Numbered from the stretch's first letter, positions 9,139 to 18,897 are shown. The stretch is 64,000 bases of DNA from Pelomonas sp. Root1237 (GCF_001425055.1 NZ_LMDK01000001.1:145763-209762); one strand, 5' to 3'. Numbers and translations: made by a program. The notes: generated from the sequence alone by a model not told the origin.

Positions 9139-9717
9139 TCAGTGCTTACTCGACAAAAGCGCGACGCAGCGTTCGCTGTTGTGTCGAATCGCCATGTCAA
9201 GCGCGGTCCCGTCATAGCTGTTTTGAAGGTTGGGATCAGCGCCGTGCTCAAGAAGCAGTTGCGCAATCTCCAGGAGGTCATCTTCAGCGGCAAGATGCAA
9301 CGGGGTATCGGCAAAGTCCGCTTGCTGATTCACATCCGCGCCGGCTTCCAGGATCAGGCGGGCGGCCTCAACATGGCCTCCGCGAACTGTCTGGTGCAAC
9401 GTTGGTTCGAGTTGGCCATCCAGCCAAATTGAAGCGCCTGAATCGAGCAGCAGGCGAACCAGTTCAACGCGTCCGATTGAGGCCGCATCCGACAAAGGGG
9501 TCGACCCACAGTCGCTGAGGGTGTCGACCTCGGCGCCGCGCCTGATCAGTTCATGGATTGCGGTTATCGGGCTATCAAAGCAAGCCAAATGCAGAGCCGT
9601 TTCGCCGAGGCTTGTCCTCAAATGAACAGCTGTTGGATCTGTCGCCAGTACCGCTAGGCCCTCCTCCAAAGAGGAATCGAATGCCTGCACCAGCCGGACA
9701 ACGCGCTCGTCGCTCAT
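9139..9717 (-). CDS. Ankyrin-repeat protein
   Basis: A 192-residue soluble protein made mostly of four to five ankyrin repeats: GETALHLACFDSPITAIHEL, GSTPLSDAASIGRVELVRLL, a degenerate third copy, DTPLHLAAEDDLLEIAQLLL, and GTALDMAIRHNSERC. Ankyrin repeats bind partner proteins. No signal peptide is present, so it is probably cytosolic. The base composition looks somewhat less GC-rich than the neighbours, which may point to separate acquisition. It lies 25 bp downstream of the caspase-like gene on the same strand and could be cotranscribed with it. Confidence 0.85.
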   Translation of the reverse strand: MSDERVVRLVQAFDSSLEEGLAVLATDPTAVHLRTSLGETALHLACFDSPITAIHELIRRGAEVDTLSDCGSTPLSDAASIGRVELVRLLLDSGASIWLDGQLEPTLHQTVRGGHVEAARLILEAGADVNQQADFADTPLHLAAEDDLLEIAQLLLEHGADPNLQNSYDGTALDMAIRHNSERCVALLSSKH

Positions 9718-9742
9718 AAGGTCATACGGTCAGCTTCGATCA

Positions 9743-12487
9743 TCACACCGGCTTCGGCCGCGTCCCCTCAGACGGATTCGCAATCCACCCCTGCAGCTCC
9801 GCCGCCCTTGCATGTTTGGGCGCCAGCTCCAGGAAAGTCTTGTAGGCCGCCATCGCCTTGCCCTCGTCGCCTGCCAGCAGCCGCGCGTCGCCGAGGTTGA
9901 GCCAGGCCAGGGACCGGCTGCCGTCCATTTCGACGGCCTTCTCGAACCACACTGCAGCATCGGCAGGCTTGCCGCGCCGGTACAACACGAAGCCCAGGTT
10001 GTTGGCCGCCAGCGCGAACTTCGGCTGCAGCTGTAAAGCCTCCTTGAATGCGGCTTCGGCCTCGTCGTAGCGGCGCTCGCGGTAGAGCTGCAGGCCGCGG
10101 TCGTTGGCGCGCTGGGCGGCGACGCGGGCGCCGGGGTCGACGCGGGCGGTCGTGGCGGCCAGGGCCTGGTCCTTGCCGTCCAGGCCCTTGATCGTGACCT
10201 GCACGCCGCTGGCTGCACCACTCGCGGCCGCGGACACCTGGCGGCCGGCGGTGCTGGCCTCGTCGAGCTTGGCGGCGAACTGGCTGGCCTTGTCGTCGAG
10301 CTGGGCCACGGCGCCGCTCAGCGCCGGCTCCTGCGCCGTCGGCAGCTCGAAGATGAATTCGCCGCCCTCCGAGCCGGGCAGGCTGCCGAAGGCCGGTGTC
10401 TGGTGGGCGATGGAGGACACGGCGGGCGCGACATAGGCGGCCAGTTCGGTGGCCGTGATGAGGCCGTCGCCATTCAGGTCGGCCTTGCCGTTCAGTGCCT
10501 GCAGCAGCGTCCACGTGAACACCGAATGGCCGCCGGGGCCGTCGTCGGCCACCTGTTGGTCGGCGCCGCCGGCGGTCATCATCTGGCGGCCGATGCGGCG
10601 CGCGTTGGTGCGAGCGAAGTTGCTGTCGGCTGCCGCCGAGCCGCCGCGCGTCAGGCCCAGGCCCGAATAGCAGGCGTCGATGACGAAGAGAGCGTGCTTG
10701 GCCGTGATGGCCTCGGCCACCTCCTGCAGCTGCGGCATGGCGATGGCGTCGGCCTGCAGGTCGTTCAGGCCGGCGTCCACCGGCACGATATAGCCGACCT
10801 CGCGGCCGCTGGGCAGCTTGCGCGTGCTGCCGTGGCCGGCGAAGAAGACGAAGACGCGGTCGTCGCGCTTCACGCGCTTGGCGTCGCCAAAGCGCTCATT
10901 CAGCGCCTTCAGGATGTTGGCGCGCGTGGCCTCGGCGTCGGTCAGCAGCGTGACGTTGTCGGCGCGAAAACCGAACCGCGTAACCAGGGACTCACGCACG
11001 GCCTGCGCGTCGCGCACCGCGTGCGAGAGTTTGGGCCAGGCCGCGTATTGGTTGATGCCGATGACCAGCGCATGGCTGTCGCGATACAGCTCGCCGGGGG
11101 CGGGTGGCGGTGCGGCGGCGGTCTTGTCGGTGGACACGACGAATTGCCCGTCCTTCCAGCTCGCAAAGCGCCAGCCCTCGGCGGCGAGCTGGTCCAGCAC
11201 CAGCGGCAGGGCCTGCACCGTGCGGGCGTGGATGTCGTGGAAGAGCACGATGCCGCGCTGCTGCTTGTCCAGCTCGGCCATCACCCGCGCGGCAATGCTC
11301 TTGGGGATGGGGTCGCTCCAGTCCAGCGAGTCGACGTTCCACATCATCGAGCGCAGCTTCAGCGCCTCAATGGTGGTCAACGCCCCATCGTTGCGCGCGC
11401 CATAAGGAAAGCGAAACAACGCGTCGCCGTTGCGACCCGCCGCGTCCAGCAGCGCCTCCGTGTTGGCGGCTTCTTCCTTGACCTTGACGAGCTCGAACTT
11501 GGACATCAGCTCATGCGTGAAGCTGTGGTTGGCCAGCTGGTGGCCAGCGGCGAGAACCCGCTTGGCCACGGCGCTGCCATTGCCCGGCTGGATCTTGCCG
11601 TCGGCATCGACCTTGCCGAGGTTCTGGCCGAGCTGGAAGAACACGGCCGGTGCGTTGTAGCGCTTCAGGATCTCCAGGATCTCGTCGGTGTAGCGCGCAT
11701 GCGGGCCGTCGTCGAAGGTCAGCAGCACGGTCTTGGGCGGCAGCTTGTCGCCAAAGACCTCGCGCTCCTTGGCGGCGACACCGCGCATCGCACCTGACGC
11801 GGCGGGTTCCGGCGCCAGGTCAGCCGCGGCCGGCAACTGTGCGCCGTGCTGCTTCATGACGGCGTCGCGCGTGTGCAGCGCCTTCAGCTTGGCGACGTAG
11901 TCGCTCCAGCGCTCGCGCTCGCGCTTGAGCTCGATGCCGCGCTTTGCAAAGCCGCCGAAGACTTCCTTCAGCTCCTGCTCATAAGCCTTCTCGACTTCGG
12001 CCAGCGTGTCCAGGTCCTCCTGGGCGCGGCGCGCAAGCTTGATGCCGTCCAGCGTCTGCGCGCTCTTCAGTCCGGTGGCGAGCTGGCTCAGCACTTCCTT
12101 GAAGGCGAGGCGGTCGGCGTCGAACCAGCTCGGCTCGCTCTCGATGCGCGTCAGCAGCGCGGCGGTGGCGTCCAGCGATTCGGGCTTGAGCGCCAGATCG
12201 GCCAGGCGCTGCTGGCGCTGCAGCAGCTCGTGGAAGAGCTGCTGGCCCAGGGCCTGGACCTCGCGGCGCTGGGCGGCCGGCAGGGTGGCCTCGCCGTCCA
12301 TCAGCACGACGATCTGGCGGTGCAGGGCCAGCAGGCCGTCGCCTTCCTCACGCAGCTTGGCCGTCGCACTGCTGTCCTGCGCGGCCGAGGCGGCTGGCAG
12401 CGCGGCGGGCACTTCACTGAGGCGTTTGTTGCAGCCGGTCAGGGCGAAGGCGATGGTCAGCAGCAGGGCGAGTGAGATGAGGCGCAT
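9743..12487 (-). CDS. Lipoprotein with NodB deacetylase, caspase-like, EF-hand and TPR domains
   Basis: A 914-residue protein. It has a lipoprotein signal (LTGC, Cys19) and a helical, coiled-coil-like region to about 215. A NodB polysaccharide deacetylase domain spans about 250-445, with TFDDGP (Asp259/Asp260) and HSFTH (His321, His325) as the metal site, RFPYG at 359 and LFHD at 415. A caspase-like (peptidase C14/orthocaspase) domain spans about 470-715, with AGHG (His552) and DACYSG (Cys606), so the dyad is intact. An EF-hand-like loop lies at 670-681 (DLNGDGLITATE), and about three TPRs at 790-900. This predicts an envelope-anchored enzyme combining glycan deacetylation with an Arg/Lys-specific-type protease. 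The order of domains in one chain is unusual. It is divergent from the DUF885 gene. Confidence 0.88.
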   Translation of the reverse strand: MRLISLALLLTIAFALTGCNKRLSEVPAALPAASAAQDSSATAKLREEGDGLLALHRQIVVLMDGEATLPAAQRREVQALGQQLFHELLQRQQRLADLALKPESLDATAALLTRIESEPSWFDADRLAFKEVLSQLATGLKSAQTLDGIKLARRAQEDLDTLAEVEKAYEQELKEVFGGFAKRGIELKRERERWSDYVAKLKALHTRDAVMKQHGAQLPAAADLAPEPAASGAMRGVAAKEREVFGDKLPPKTVLLTFDDGPHARYTDEILEILKRYNAPAVFFQLGQNLGKVDADGKIQPGNGSAVAKRVLAAGHQLANHSFTHELMSKFELVKVKEEAANTEALLDAAGRNGDALFRFPYGARNDGALTTIEALKLRSMMWNVDSLDWSDPIPKSIAARVMAELDKQQRGIVLFHDIHARTVQALPLVLDQLAAEGWRFASWKDGQFVVSTDKTAAAPPPAPGELYRDSHALVIGINQYAAWPKLSHAVRDAQAVRESLVTRFGFRADNVTLLTDAEATRANILKALNERFGDAKRVKRDDRVFVFFAGHGSTRKLPSGREVGYIVPVDAGLNDLQADAIAMPQLQEVAEAITAKHALFVIDACYSGLGLTRGGSAAADSNFARTNARRIGRQMMTAGGADQQVADDGPGGHSVFTWTLLQALNGKADLNGDGLITATELAAYVAPAVSSIAHQTPAFGSLPGSEGGEFIFELPTAQEPALSGAVAQLDDKASQFAAKLDEASTAGRQVSAAASGAASGVQVTIKGLDGKDQALAATTARVDPGARVAAQRANDRGLQLYRERRYDEAEAAFKEALQLQPKFALAANNLGFVLYRRGKPADAAVWFEKAVEMDGSRSLAWLNLGDARLLAGDEGKAMAAYKTFLELAPKHARAAELQGWIANPSEGTRPKPV

Positions 12488-12594
12488 TGCGGGGTGAAAA
12501 AGTCAGCCGCGAGATTGTGGGGCTGCCCGCGCTGCTGACAGCGCGAGACTGCGGACGCCGACAGAATGCCGTCCTCCCAACAAGGACGATAACG

Positions 12595-14379
12595 ATGAGA
12601 CTGCTCGCCCTGACCCTGGCTCTTGCCTGCTTCATCGCCCCCAGCCAGGCCGCCACCCCCGCCGAGCGCCTGGCCGATGTGGCGACGCGCTACTACGACA
12701 CCCGCGCCCGCTTCGACCCGCTCAACGCCACCCAGGCCGGCGACAACCGCTTTGACGACCAGCTGGGCCTGGACATCGCGCCGGCCGAGCGGGCCAAGCG
12801 CTTCGCCGCCTGGCGCGGCTTCCTGAAGGAGCTGGCCGCCCTGCCCGCCGCCCGCCTGCCACCGGCCGAGCGCCTAAACCGCGAGCTGCTGGAGCAGCAG
12901 CTGCGCGCCCAGCTCGCCTTCGAGCGCTACCCCGACCACCTGCTGCCCTTGCACCAGATGGGCGCCACGCCCTTCCAGCTGGCCTTCTTCTCCAGCGGCC
13001 AGGCCGGCCAGCCGCTGAAGACGGCCGCCCAGCTCGACGCCTACCTGAAGCGCGTCGCCGGCCTGCCGGCCTGGTGCGACCAGGCCATCGCCAATATGCG
13101 CGAAGGCATCAAGCGCGGCGTCGTGCAGTCACGGCCCGTCGTCGAGGCGGCACTGCCGCAGCTGCGGAACCTGGCCGAGGTCGACGCCGAGCACAGCCCC
13201 TACACGGCGCCGGTGCGCGCCCTGCCCGCCGACCTCACCGCCGAGGACCGCACGCGCCTGATCGAGGCCTACCGCCGCGAGCTGACCGAGCGCGCCCAGC
13301 CCGCGCTGCGTCGCCTGCTCGCCTTCGTCGAGACCGACTACCTGCCCGCCGCGAAGCAGCGCGGCAGCATCGGCTGGACCTCCCTGCCCAACGGCCAGGC
13401 CTGGTACCGCCAATGGGTGCGCGAGCAGACGACGACCGACCTGACGCCTGAACGGATTCACGAGCTGGGCCTCAAGGAGGTGGCACGCATCCAGGGCGAG
13501 ATCACGCGCATCGCACCCCAGCTCGGCTTCACGGGCGACCCGCTGAAGAACGGCGGCCTGCTGGCCTGGGCGCGTACCGACGAGCGCTTCCGGCCCTTCA
13601 AGACCGAGGCCGAGATCCTGGATGCCTATCGCGCCATCAACGCCCGTGTCGCGCCGCAGCTGCCCAGGCTCTTCGGCCAGCTGCCGCGCATGGCGCTGGA
13701 GATCCGCGCCGAGCCCGAGCTGACGCGCGAGACGGCTTCCGATCACTACACCGCCGGCCAGGCCGACGGCAGCGCGCCCGGCGTGTTCTGGGCCGTCATC
13801 AACGACCCCAAGGACTACTCCGTGGCGACGATGACTGCCCTCTTCCTGCATGAGGGCCAGCCCGGGCACCATTTCCACTTTGGCCAGCAGGTGGTGATGC
13901 CCATGCCCGAGTTCCGCCGTCGCATGTGGATCAATGCCTATGGCGAGGGCTGGGCGCTGTATGCCGAGACCCTGGGCCATGAACTGGGCCTGTATGCCAA
14001 CGACCCCGTGGCCTACGCCGGCATGCTGCGCATGGAGATCAGCCGCGCGGCGCGCCTTGTCGTGGACACCGGCATGCACGCCAAGGGCTGGAGCCGCGAG
14101 CAGGCGCTGAAGTACTGGATGGACACGACCGGCGCTGGCGAGCAGCAGGCCGTCGCTCAGATCGACCGCTACCTCGCCTGGCCCGGCCAGGCCCTGGGCT
14201 ACAAGATCGGGGCGCTGAAGATCCAGGAGCTGCGCCGTCGCGCCGAGCAGAAACTGGGTGCGAAGTTCAGCCTCGCCGCCTTCCACGACCAGGTGCTGGG
14301 CGAGGGCTCGCTGCCGCTGTCGGTGCTGGAGAAGCGCATCGACGCGTGGATCGCCACACAGGCTAAGGTGGCGCGATGA
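12595..14379 (+). CDS. Secreted DUF885 putative zinc peptidase
   Basis: A 594-residue protein with a cleavable signal peptide (MRLLALTLALACFIAPSQA). The DUF885 family is thought to be metallopeptidase-like, and the metal-binding-type motif HEGQPGHHFHF begins at about residue 419. A NAYGEGWALYAE segment downstream supplies a Glu typical of the second zinc ligand. ATG 12595 follows AAGGACG. It overlaps arsC by 4 bp (ATGA), so the two are translationally coupled. Predicted to act in the periplasm; the substrate is unknown. Confidence 0.88.
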   Translation: MRLLALTLALACFIAPSQAATPAERLADVATRYYDTRARFDPLNATQAGDNRFDDQLGLDIAPAERAKRFAAWRGFLKELAALPAARLPPAERLNRELLEQQLRAQLAFERYPDHLLPLHQMGATPFQLAFFSSGQAGQPLKTAAQLDAYLKRVAGLPAWCDQAIANMREGIKRGVVQSRPVVEAALPQLRNLAEVDAEHSPYTAPVRALPADLTAEDRTRLIEAYRRELTERAQPALRRLLAFVETDYLPAAKQRGSIGWTSLPNGQAWYRQWVREQTTTDLTPERIHELGLKEVARIQGEITRIAPQLGFTGDPLKNGGLLAWARTDERFRPFKTEAEILDAYRAINARVAPQLPRLFGQLPRMALEIRAEPELTRETASDHYTAGQADGSAPGVFWAVINDPKDYSVATMTALFLHEGQPGHHFHFGQQVVMPMPEFRRRMWINAYGEGWALYAETLGHELGLYANDPVAYAGMLRMEISRAARLVVDTGMHAKGWSREQALKYWMDTTGAGEQQAVAQIDRYLAWPGQALGYKIGALKIQELRRRAEQKLGAKFSLAAFHDQVLGEGSLPLSVLEKRIDAWIATQAKVAR

Positions 14380-14798
14380 GCGACATCACGATCTTCCACA
14401 ACGCGAAGTGCGGCACCTCGCGCAATGTGCTGGCGCTGATCCGCCATGCCGGCCTGGAGCCGCGCGTCGTCGAGTACATGAACGCGCTGCCGAGCCGCGA
14501 CGAGATCCGCGCCATCGCCGCGGCGACGGGCCAGCCGCTGCGCGCGCTGCTGCGCGAGAAGGAAGCCGTCTTCGCCGAGCTGGGCCTGGACGACCCCGCC
14601 TTGAGCGACGACGCGTTGCTGGATGCGATCCAGCAGCATCCGGTGCTGCTGAACCGCCCCATCGTCGTGACGTCCCTGGGCACTGCGTTGTGCCGGCCGT
14701 CGGAAGCGGTGCTGGAGCTGCTGCCCGTCGGCCCGCTGCCGCCCTTCACCAAGTCCGACGGCGAGGTGGTGCACGACCACGGCCGTCGGCGCGGCTGA
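14376..14798 (+). CDS. arsC: Glutaredoxin-linked arsenate reductase ArsC
   Basis: A 140-residue ArsC-family thioredoxin-fold protein beginning SDITIFHNAKCGTSRN. The catalytic Cys12 sits in the CGTSRN loop, and the NRPIVVT segment plus the conserved C-terminal RPSE match glutaredoxin-dependent arsenate reductases. These reduce arsenate to arsenite using glutathione. No arsR, arsB or acr3 is nearby, so it is a stand-alone copy coupled to a peptidase gene by a 4 bp overlap; a Spx/YffB-like role is a possible alternative. Confidence 0.85.
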   Translation: MSDITIFHNAKCGTSRNVLALIRHAGLEPRVVEYMNALPSRDEIRAIAAATGQPLRALLREKEAVFAELGLDDPALSDDALLDAIQQHPVLLNRPIVVTSLGTALCRPSEAVLELLPVGPLPPFTKSDGEVVHDHGRRRG

Positions 14799-14801
14799 GG
14801 T

Positions 14802-15653
14802 TCAGGCCGGAAAGTCCGTCGATGCCGCGAGACCGCGCCATTCGGCCGTCTCGCGCTCCACAAAGGCATGCTTGTCGGCAATGGCCTGCAGCGTGTCCGT
14901 GCCCAGCGGCAGGCGCAGCGGCGGGGTCTTGGCATCGACCAGCGTCAGCACGGCCTGGGCCAGGCGCTCGGGGTCGCCCGGCTGGTTGAGGCTGATGCGC
15001 CTGGCGGCTTCGCGCACCTGGCCGGCGCTGGCGGCGTAGTCGGCCAGTTCGCGCGGCGAGGTGACGAGGGACTGGCCTTCCAGGAACTCGGTGCGGAAAT
15101 AGCCGGGCTCGACGACGGTGGCGTGGATGCCCAGCGGCGCGAGCTCGGCATGCAGGGCCTCGGTGATGCCCTCGACGGCGAACTTGGTCGAGCAGTAGAC
15201 GCCGAAGCCCGCGGCCGAACGGACGCCGCCGAGCGACGAGATGTTGATGACATGGCCGCTGCGGCGCTCGCGCATCTGCGGCAGCACGGCGCGGGTCACG
15301 TTCAGCAGGCCGAAGACATTGGTCTCGTACAGCCGGCGCACTTCATCGGCACTGGCCTCCTCGACGGCGCCGAGCAGGCCGTAGCCGGCGTTGTTGACGA
15401 GGATGTCGATGCGGCCGAAGCGGGCCAGCGCGGCGGCCGTGGCCTGGACGGCCTGGGCTTCGTCGGTGACGTCCAGGGCCACGGCCAGAAGACCCGGTTG
15501 GGCGCCAAAGCGCTTTTCGATGGCGGCTGCGTCACGGGCCGTCGCGACGACGGCGTCGCCATGGGCCAGGGCGGCTTCGGTGATGCGTGCGCCGATGCCG
15601 CGCGAGGCGCCGGTGATCATCCAGACGCGCTTGAAGGTGGGGGTGGTGGTCAT
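14802..15653 (-). CDS. Classical SDR oxidoreductase
   Basis: A 283-residue Rossmann enzyme starting MTTTPTFKRVWMITGASRGI. It has the cofactor loop TGASRGIG, the NNAG motif, a catalytic Ser in VINISSLGG, and YCSTK as the YxxxK site. The C-terminal half (EPGYFRTEFL) is typical of SDRs acting on ketones or sterol-like substrates. The start at ATG 15653 removes a 24-codon extension into the promoter. It lies divergent from the LysR gene at 15769 with a 115 bp spacer, so it is probably that regulator's target. Confidence 0.85.
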   Translation of the reverse strand: MTTTPTFKRVWMITGASRGIGARITEAALAHGDAVVATARDAAAIEKRFGAQPGLLAVALDVTDEAQAVQATAAALARFGRIDILVNNAGYGLLGAVEEASADEVRRLYETNVFGLLNVTRAVLPQMRERRSGHVINISSLGGVRSAAGFGVYCSTKFAVEGITEALHAELAPLGIHATVVEPGYFRTEFLEGQSLVTSPRELADYAASAGQVREAARRISLNQPGDPERLAQAVLTLVDAKTPPLRLPLGTDTLQAIADKHAFVERETAEWRGLAASTDFPA

Positions 15654-15768
15654 GTTGGGCTCCGGTGTGGGGTGAAGGGTGGATCGGCCGATGGAGCGAA
15701 ATTTAGGATCGGGATTGATCTTCAACTAGCCCAGAATCGCTTCATTGATTGGCAAGTAAATCCTGACA

Positions 15769-16722
15769 ATGGCCTTCAACGAACTGCGCGCCATCACCAC
15801 CTTCACCAAGGCCGCCGAGCTGGGCAGCCTGCGCCAGGCCGCGGTGGCCCAGGGCATCACGCCGCAGGCGGCGAGCCAGGCGCTGACGCAGCTGGAGGCC
15901 CACCTTGGCGTGCGCCTCTTCCACCGCACGACGCGTCGGCTCAGCCTGACCGAGGAGGGCGAGCGCTTCCTCGGCGCCGCAGCGCCCGGGCTGCAAGCAC
16001 TGCAGCGCGCATTGCATGGCGCGCGCCTGGGTCGTGACGTCATTGCCGGGCCGCTGCGCGTCACGGCCTCGCGCTCGCTGATGCTGCCGGTGCTGTGGCC
16101 GGTGCTGGAGGAGTTCTGCGCCCGCCACCCCGACGTCGAGCCCGATGTGCAGTTGGACGACCGCATCGGCGACTGGGTGGCGGACCGCGTCGACGTGGGC
16201 TTTCGCGCCGGCACGCCGCCGGGCGAAGGCCTGATTGCCCGCCACCTGCTGCCACTGCAGCTGATCGTCTGCGCCGCGCCCGCCTACATCGCCCGCCATG
16301 GCGCACCGCAAAGCATCGACGAGCTGGCCCGGCACCGCTGCAGCGGCTTTCGCCACCCGAGCACGGGCAAGCCCATGCCCTGGGAGTTCCTGGTGGGCGA
16401 CGAGATCGTCGGGCGCGACGTCGCCTCGGTCTTCATGACCAACGACGTCGAGCTGGAGGCCAATGCCGTCGTGGCCGGCCAGTGCATCGGCCAGCTCGTC
16501 GGCGCCACTGCCGCCCCGCTGATCCGCAGCGGCCAGCTCGTGCCGCTGCTGACCGAGCATGTCTGCGCCCACCTTGGCCTGTACCTGTACTACGGCAGCC
16601 GCGTGGCCCAGCCGGCGCGGGTGCGGGCCTTCATCGACCTCGTCGTTGAGCGCGTGGTGGGCAACCCGGCCTGGGTGGTCAGCGCTCAGGAGCTGGCTGC
16701 GGCCGCCCGCAAGCGCCGCTGA
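15769..16722 (+). CDS. LysR-family transcriptional regulator
   Basis: A 317-residue regulator. The winged helix-turn-helix occupies residues 1-65 (ELGSLRQAAVAQGITPQAAS, QLEAHLGVRLFHRTTRRLSL), followed by a type 2 periplasmic-binding effector domain. It is divergent from the SDR at 14802-15653. The spacer holds a 10 bp palindrome ATCGGCCGAT at 15683-15692, but no convincing T-N11-A repeat, so operator assignment is left open. Confidence 0.9.
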   Translation: MAFNELRAITTFTKAAELGSLRQAAVAQGITPQAASQALTQLEAHLGVRLFHRTTRRLSLTEEGERFLGAAAPGLQALQRALHGARLGRDVIAGPLRVTASRSLMLPVLWPVLEEFCARHPDVEPDVQLDDRIGDWVADRVDVGFRAGTPPGEGLIARHLLPLQLIVCAAPAYIARHGAPQSIDELARHRCSGFRHPSTGKPMPWEFLVGDEIVGRDVASVFMTNDVELEANAVVAGQCIGQLVGATAAPLIRSGQLVPLLTEHVCAHLGLYLYYGSRVAQPARVRAFIDLVVERVVGNPAWVVSAQELAAAARKRR

Positions 16723-16813
16723 GCGGGTAACAAGCCGACGCGATTGGTAAAGCCTGGGCACACGGCGAAAGCCAACACTGCAGACGGGGAGGGCATCTGA
16801 ATTGGAGGCTCTC

Positions 16814-18001
16814 ATGAGCTACAGAACTCTGGGCGTATGTGCGGCGGCCGTCGCCCTGGCGGCTTGCGGCGGTGGTGGCGGCGATGCCGGCACTCCTGTC
16901 ACGACGCCCTCGAACAGCACCTCGGGCACGCTGGCTCTGAGCCTGACCGATTCGCCGGCCTGCGGCTTCGATCATGTCTATGTGACGGTGCAGAAGGTCC
17001 GCGTCAACGCCAGCGCCGACGCCGTCGAAGATGGCGCCGGCTGGACGGACCTGGTGGTGGGCCCGACACAGCGCTTTGACCTGCTGGCGCTGCAAAACGG
17101 CGTGCTCGCCAGCCTGGGCCAGACGCCGCTGGCGGTGGGCCATTACGCCCAGTTGCGCCTGGTGCTGGCCGAGAACGGCGGCGCCACGCCGCTGGCCAAC
17201 TCGGTCGTTCCCACGGGCGGCAGCGAGGTCGCGCTGAAGACGCCCAGCGGCCAGCAGAGTGGCCTCAAGCTCAATGCCAGCATCGACATCGCAGCCAACC
17301 AGATGGCCGACTTCGTGCTGGATTTCGACGCCTGCAAGTCCGTCGTCACGGCCGGCAACTCGGGCCAATACCTGCTCAAGCCCGTCGTCGCCGTCGTGCC
17401 CAACTTGCTGTCGGGCGTCAGCGGCTATGTGGATGCGAGCGTCGCCTATGGCGGCACCCAGGTCAGCCTGCAACAGGGCGGCGTCGTGCTCAAGGCCACC
17501 GCGCCGGACAGCAGCGGCAAGTTCGTGCTCACGCCGGTGGCACCGGGCAGCTACGACCTCGTCATCAAGTCCGCGGCCCGAGCCACCATGGTCGTGACCG
17601 GCGTGCCGGTGACGGCGAATACCGTGACAGCCGTCAGCACCAGCGTCGCGCCGCTGTCGCCCGCCCCGGCCATCGATGGCCAGGCCACGGGCACGGTGAT
17701 GGTGGATGGGGTGGTCAACACGGCGGCCGTCGCGGCGACGCAGAAGCTGGCCAGCGGTGGCATCATCACCATCGCCGAGACCATGTCGGACTCGACGACC
17801 GGCGCCTTCAAGCTGACCCTGCCCGCCGCGCCGCCCTGGGTGGCGCCCTATGCCGCGCCGCCGGCCAGCCTGGTCTTTGCGGCGGACGTGACGGCCGGCC
17901 TGTCCTACTCCTTCAACGCAAGCCTCAACGGCACGGTCAAGGTCGTCGGCCCGTTGGCTGTCACGGCGGGTGGCACGCTGACGGTCAACTTCGGCTTCTA
18001 G
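16814..18001 (+). CDS. DUF4382 lipoprotein
   Basis: A 395-residue envelope protein with a lipobox at ALAAC (Cys18) followed by GGGGG. A DUF4382 beta-domain (GTLALSLTDSPACGFDHVYV) follows, then a carboxypeptidase-regulatory-like beta-sandwich (VSGYVDASVAYGGTQVSLQQ), then a further beta-rich end. These domains occur in surface lipoproteins of unknown role. GGAGG at 16804-16808 fixes ATG 16814. The stop is shared with the convergent SDR in a CTAG palindrome. Confidence 0.82.
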   Translation: MSYRTLGVCAAAVALAACGGGGGDAGTPVTTPSNSTSGTLALSLTDSPACGFDHVYVTVQKVRVNASADAVEDGAGWTDLVVGPTQRFDLLALQNGVLASLGQTPLAVGHYAQLRLVLAENGGATPLANSVVPTGGSEVALKTPSGQQSGLKLNASIDIAANQMADFVLDFDACKSVVTAGNSGQYLLKPVVAVVPNLLSGVSGYVDASVAYGGTQVSLQQGGVVLKATAPDSSGKFVLTPVAPGSYDLVIKSAARATMVVTGVPVTANTVTAVSTSVAPLSPAPAIDGQATGTVMVDGVVNTAAVAATQKLASGGIITIAETMSDSTTGAFKLTLPAAPPWVAPYAAPPASLVFAADVTAGLSYSFNASLNGTVKVVGPLAVTAGGTLTVNFGF

Positions 18002-18897
18002 GCGATAGTGGGTCTGAGCAGGTCGGCGATGCCGATGCGCGCGGCAAAGTCCTCGCGCACCCGCTCGGCCACATCGGTCACCGCCGCCGCGCCGTCGTCC
18101 ATGAAGTCGACGACCGAGCGGAAGGGCCGCTCGCCATGCGCCAGGCCCACGACGCGCACGACCTCGTCGGCGACGGCCTGCGGGTCGGCTTCGGGCGGCA
18201 TCAGCGCGGTCAGACGCGTGCCGATCTGGTCCATCAGGCCGGCATAGCGGGCGTAGGCCGCGGCCTTGGCCTCGTCGGCCGGCTTGCCGGCGTTGGCGAA
18301 ATGGTCGGTGCCGCTGGTGAAGGCGCCGGGCACGACGATGCTGGTCTCGATGCCGAAGCGGGCCAGCTCGAAGCTCATGGTCACGGCCAGCGAGTCCATG
18401 GCCGCCTTGGCTGCCGCATAGGGGCCCAGGAAGGGAGGGAAGCCGCCGCGTGTCGTCGTGCTGCCAATCCACAGCAGCAGGCCGCGCTGCTGCTCCCGCA
18501 GCACCGGCAGGGCCGCGCGGTTGACGCGCTGGGCGCCCAGCACATTGGTGTTGAAGACGGCGGTGATCTCTTCCGGCGTGTAGGCCTCGGTAGGCCCGAC
18601 GACGAGATGGCCGGCGTTGTGCATGACGACGTCCAGGCGGCCCTGCTCGGCCACGATGGTGGCGACGGCCGCGTCGGCACTGTGCTGCGACAGCACGTCC
18701 AGCTCCACGACGCGCAGGTCCAGCCCGCGGGCAAAGCTCCAGTCGCGCAGCTCGCGGGCCTTGGCCGAGTTCTTGCCAGCAACGCCGCGCATGCTGGCGT
18801 AGACGGTGTGGCCGGCGGTGGCCAGGGCCAGGGCGCTCAGCTTGCCGATGCCGCTGGAGGCGCCGGTGACGAGGATGACTTGTTGTTGGTTGCTCAT
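17998..18897 (-). CDS. Classical SDR oxidoreductase
   Basis: A 299-residue SDR with TGASSGIG at residues 11-18, a HNAG variant of the usual NNAG motif, and the catalytic Tyr-Lys in GPYAAAKAAMDSL. The Asn-to-His change in the NAG motif is seen in other members. It follows the SDR at 18912 by 14 bp and is probably cotranscribed with it. Substrate unknown. Confidence 0.85.
   Translation of the reverse strand: MSNQQQVILVTGASSGIGKLSALALATAGHTVYASMRGVAGKNSAKARELRDWSFARGLDLRVVELDVLSQHSADAAVATIVAEQGRLDVVMHNAGHLVVGPTEAYTPEEITAVFNTNVLGAQRVNRAALPVLREQQRGLLLWIGSTTTRGGFPPFLGPYAAAKAAMDSLAVTMSFELARFGIETSIVVPGAFTSGTDHFANAGKPADEAKAAAYARYAGLMDQIGTRLTALMPPEADPQAVADEVVRVVGLAHGERPFRSVVDFMDDGAAAVTDVAERVREDFAARIGIADLLRPTIA

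Noticed and set aside
15654-15768. LysR box between SDR and LysR genes
   Set aside because: Only a 10 bp GC palindrome is seen and no T-N11-A dyad with supporting arms.
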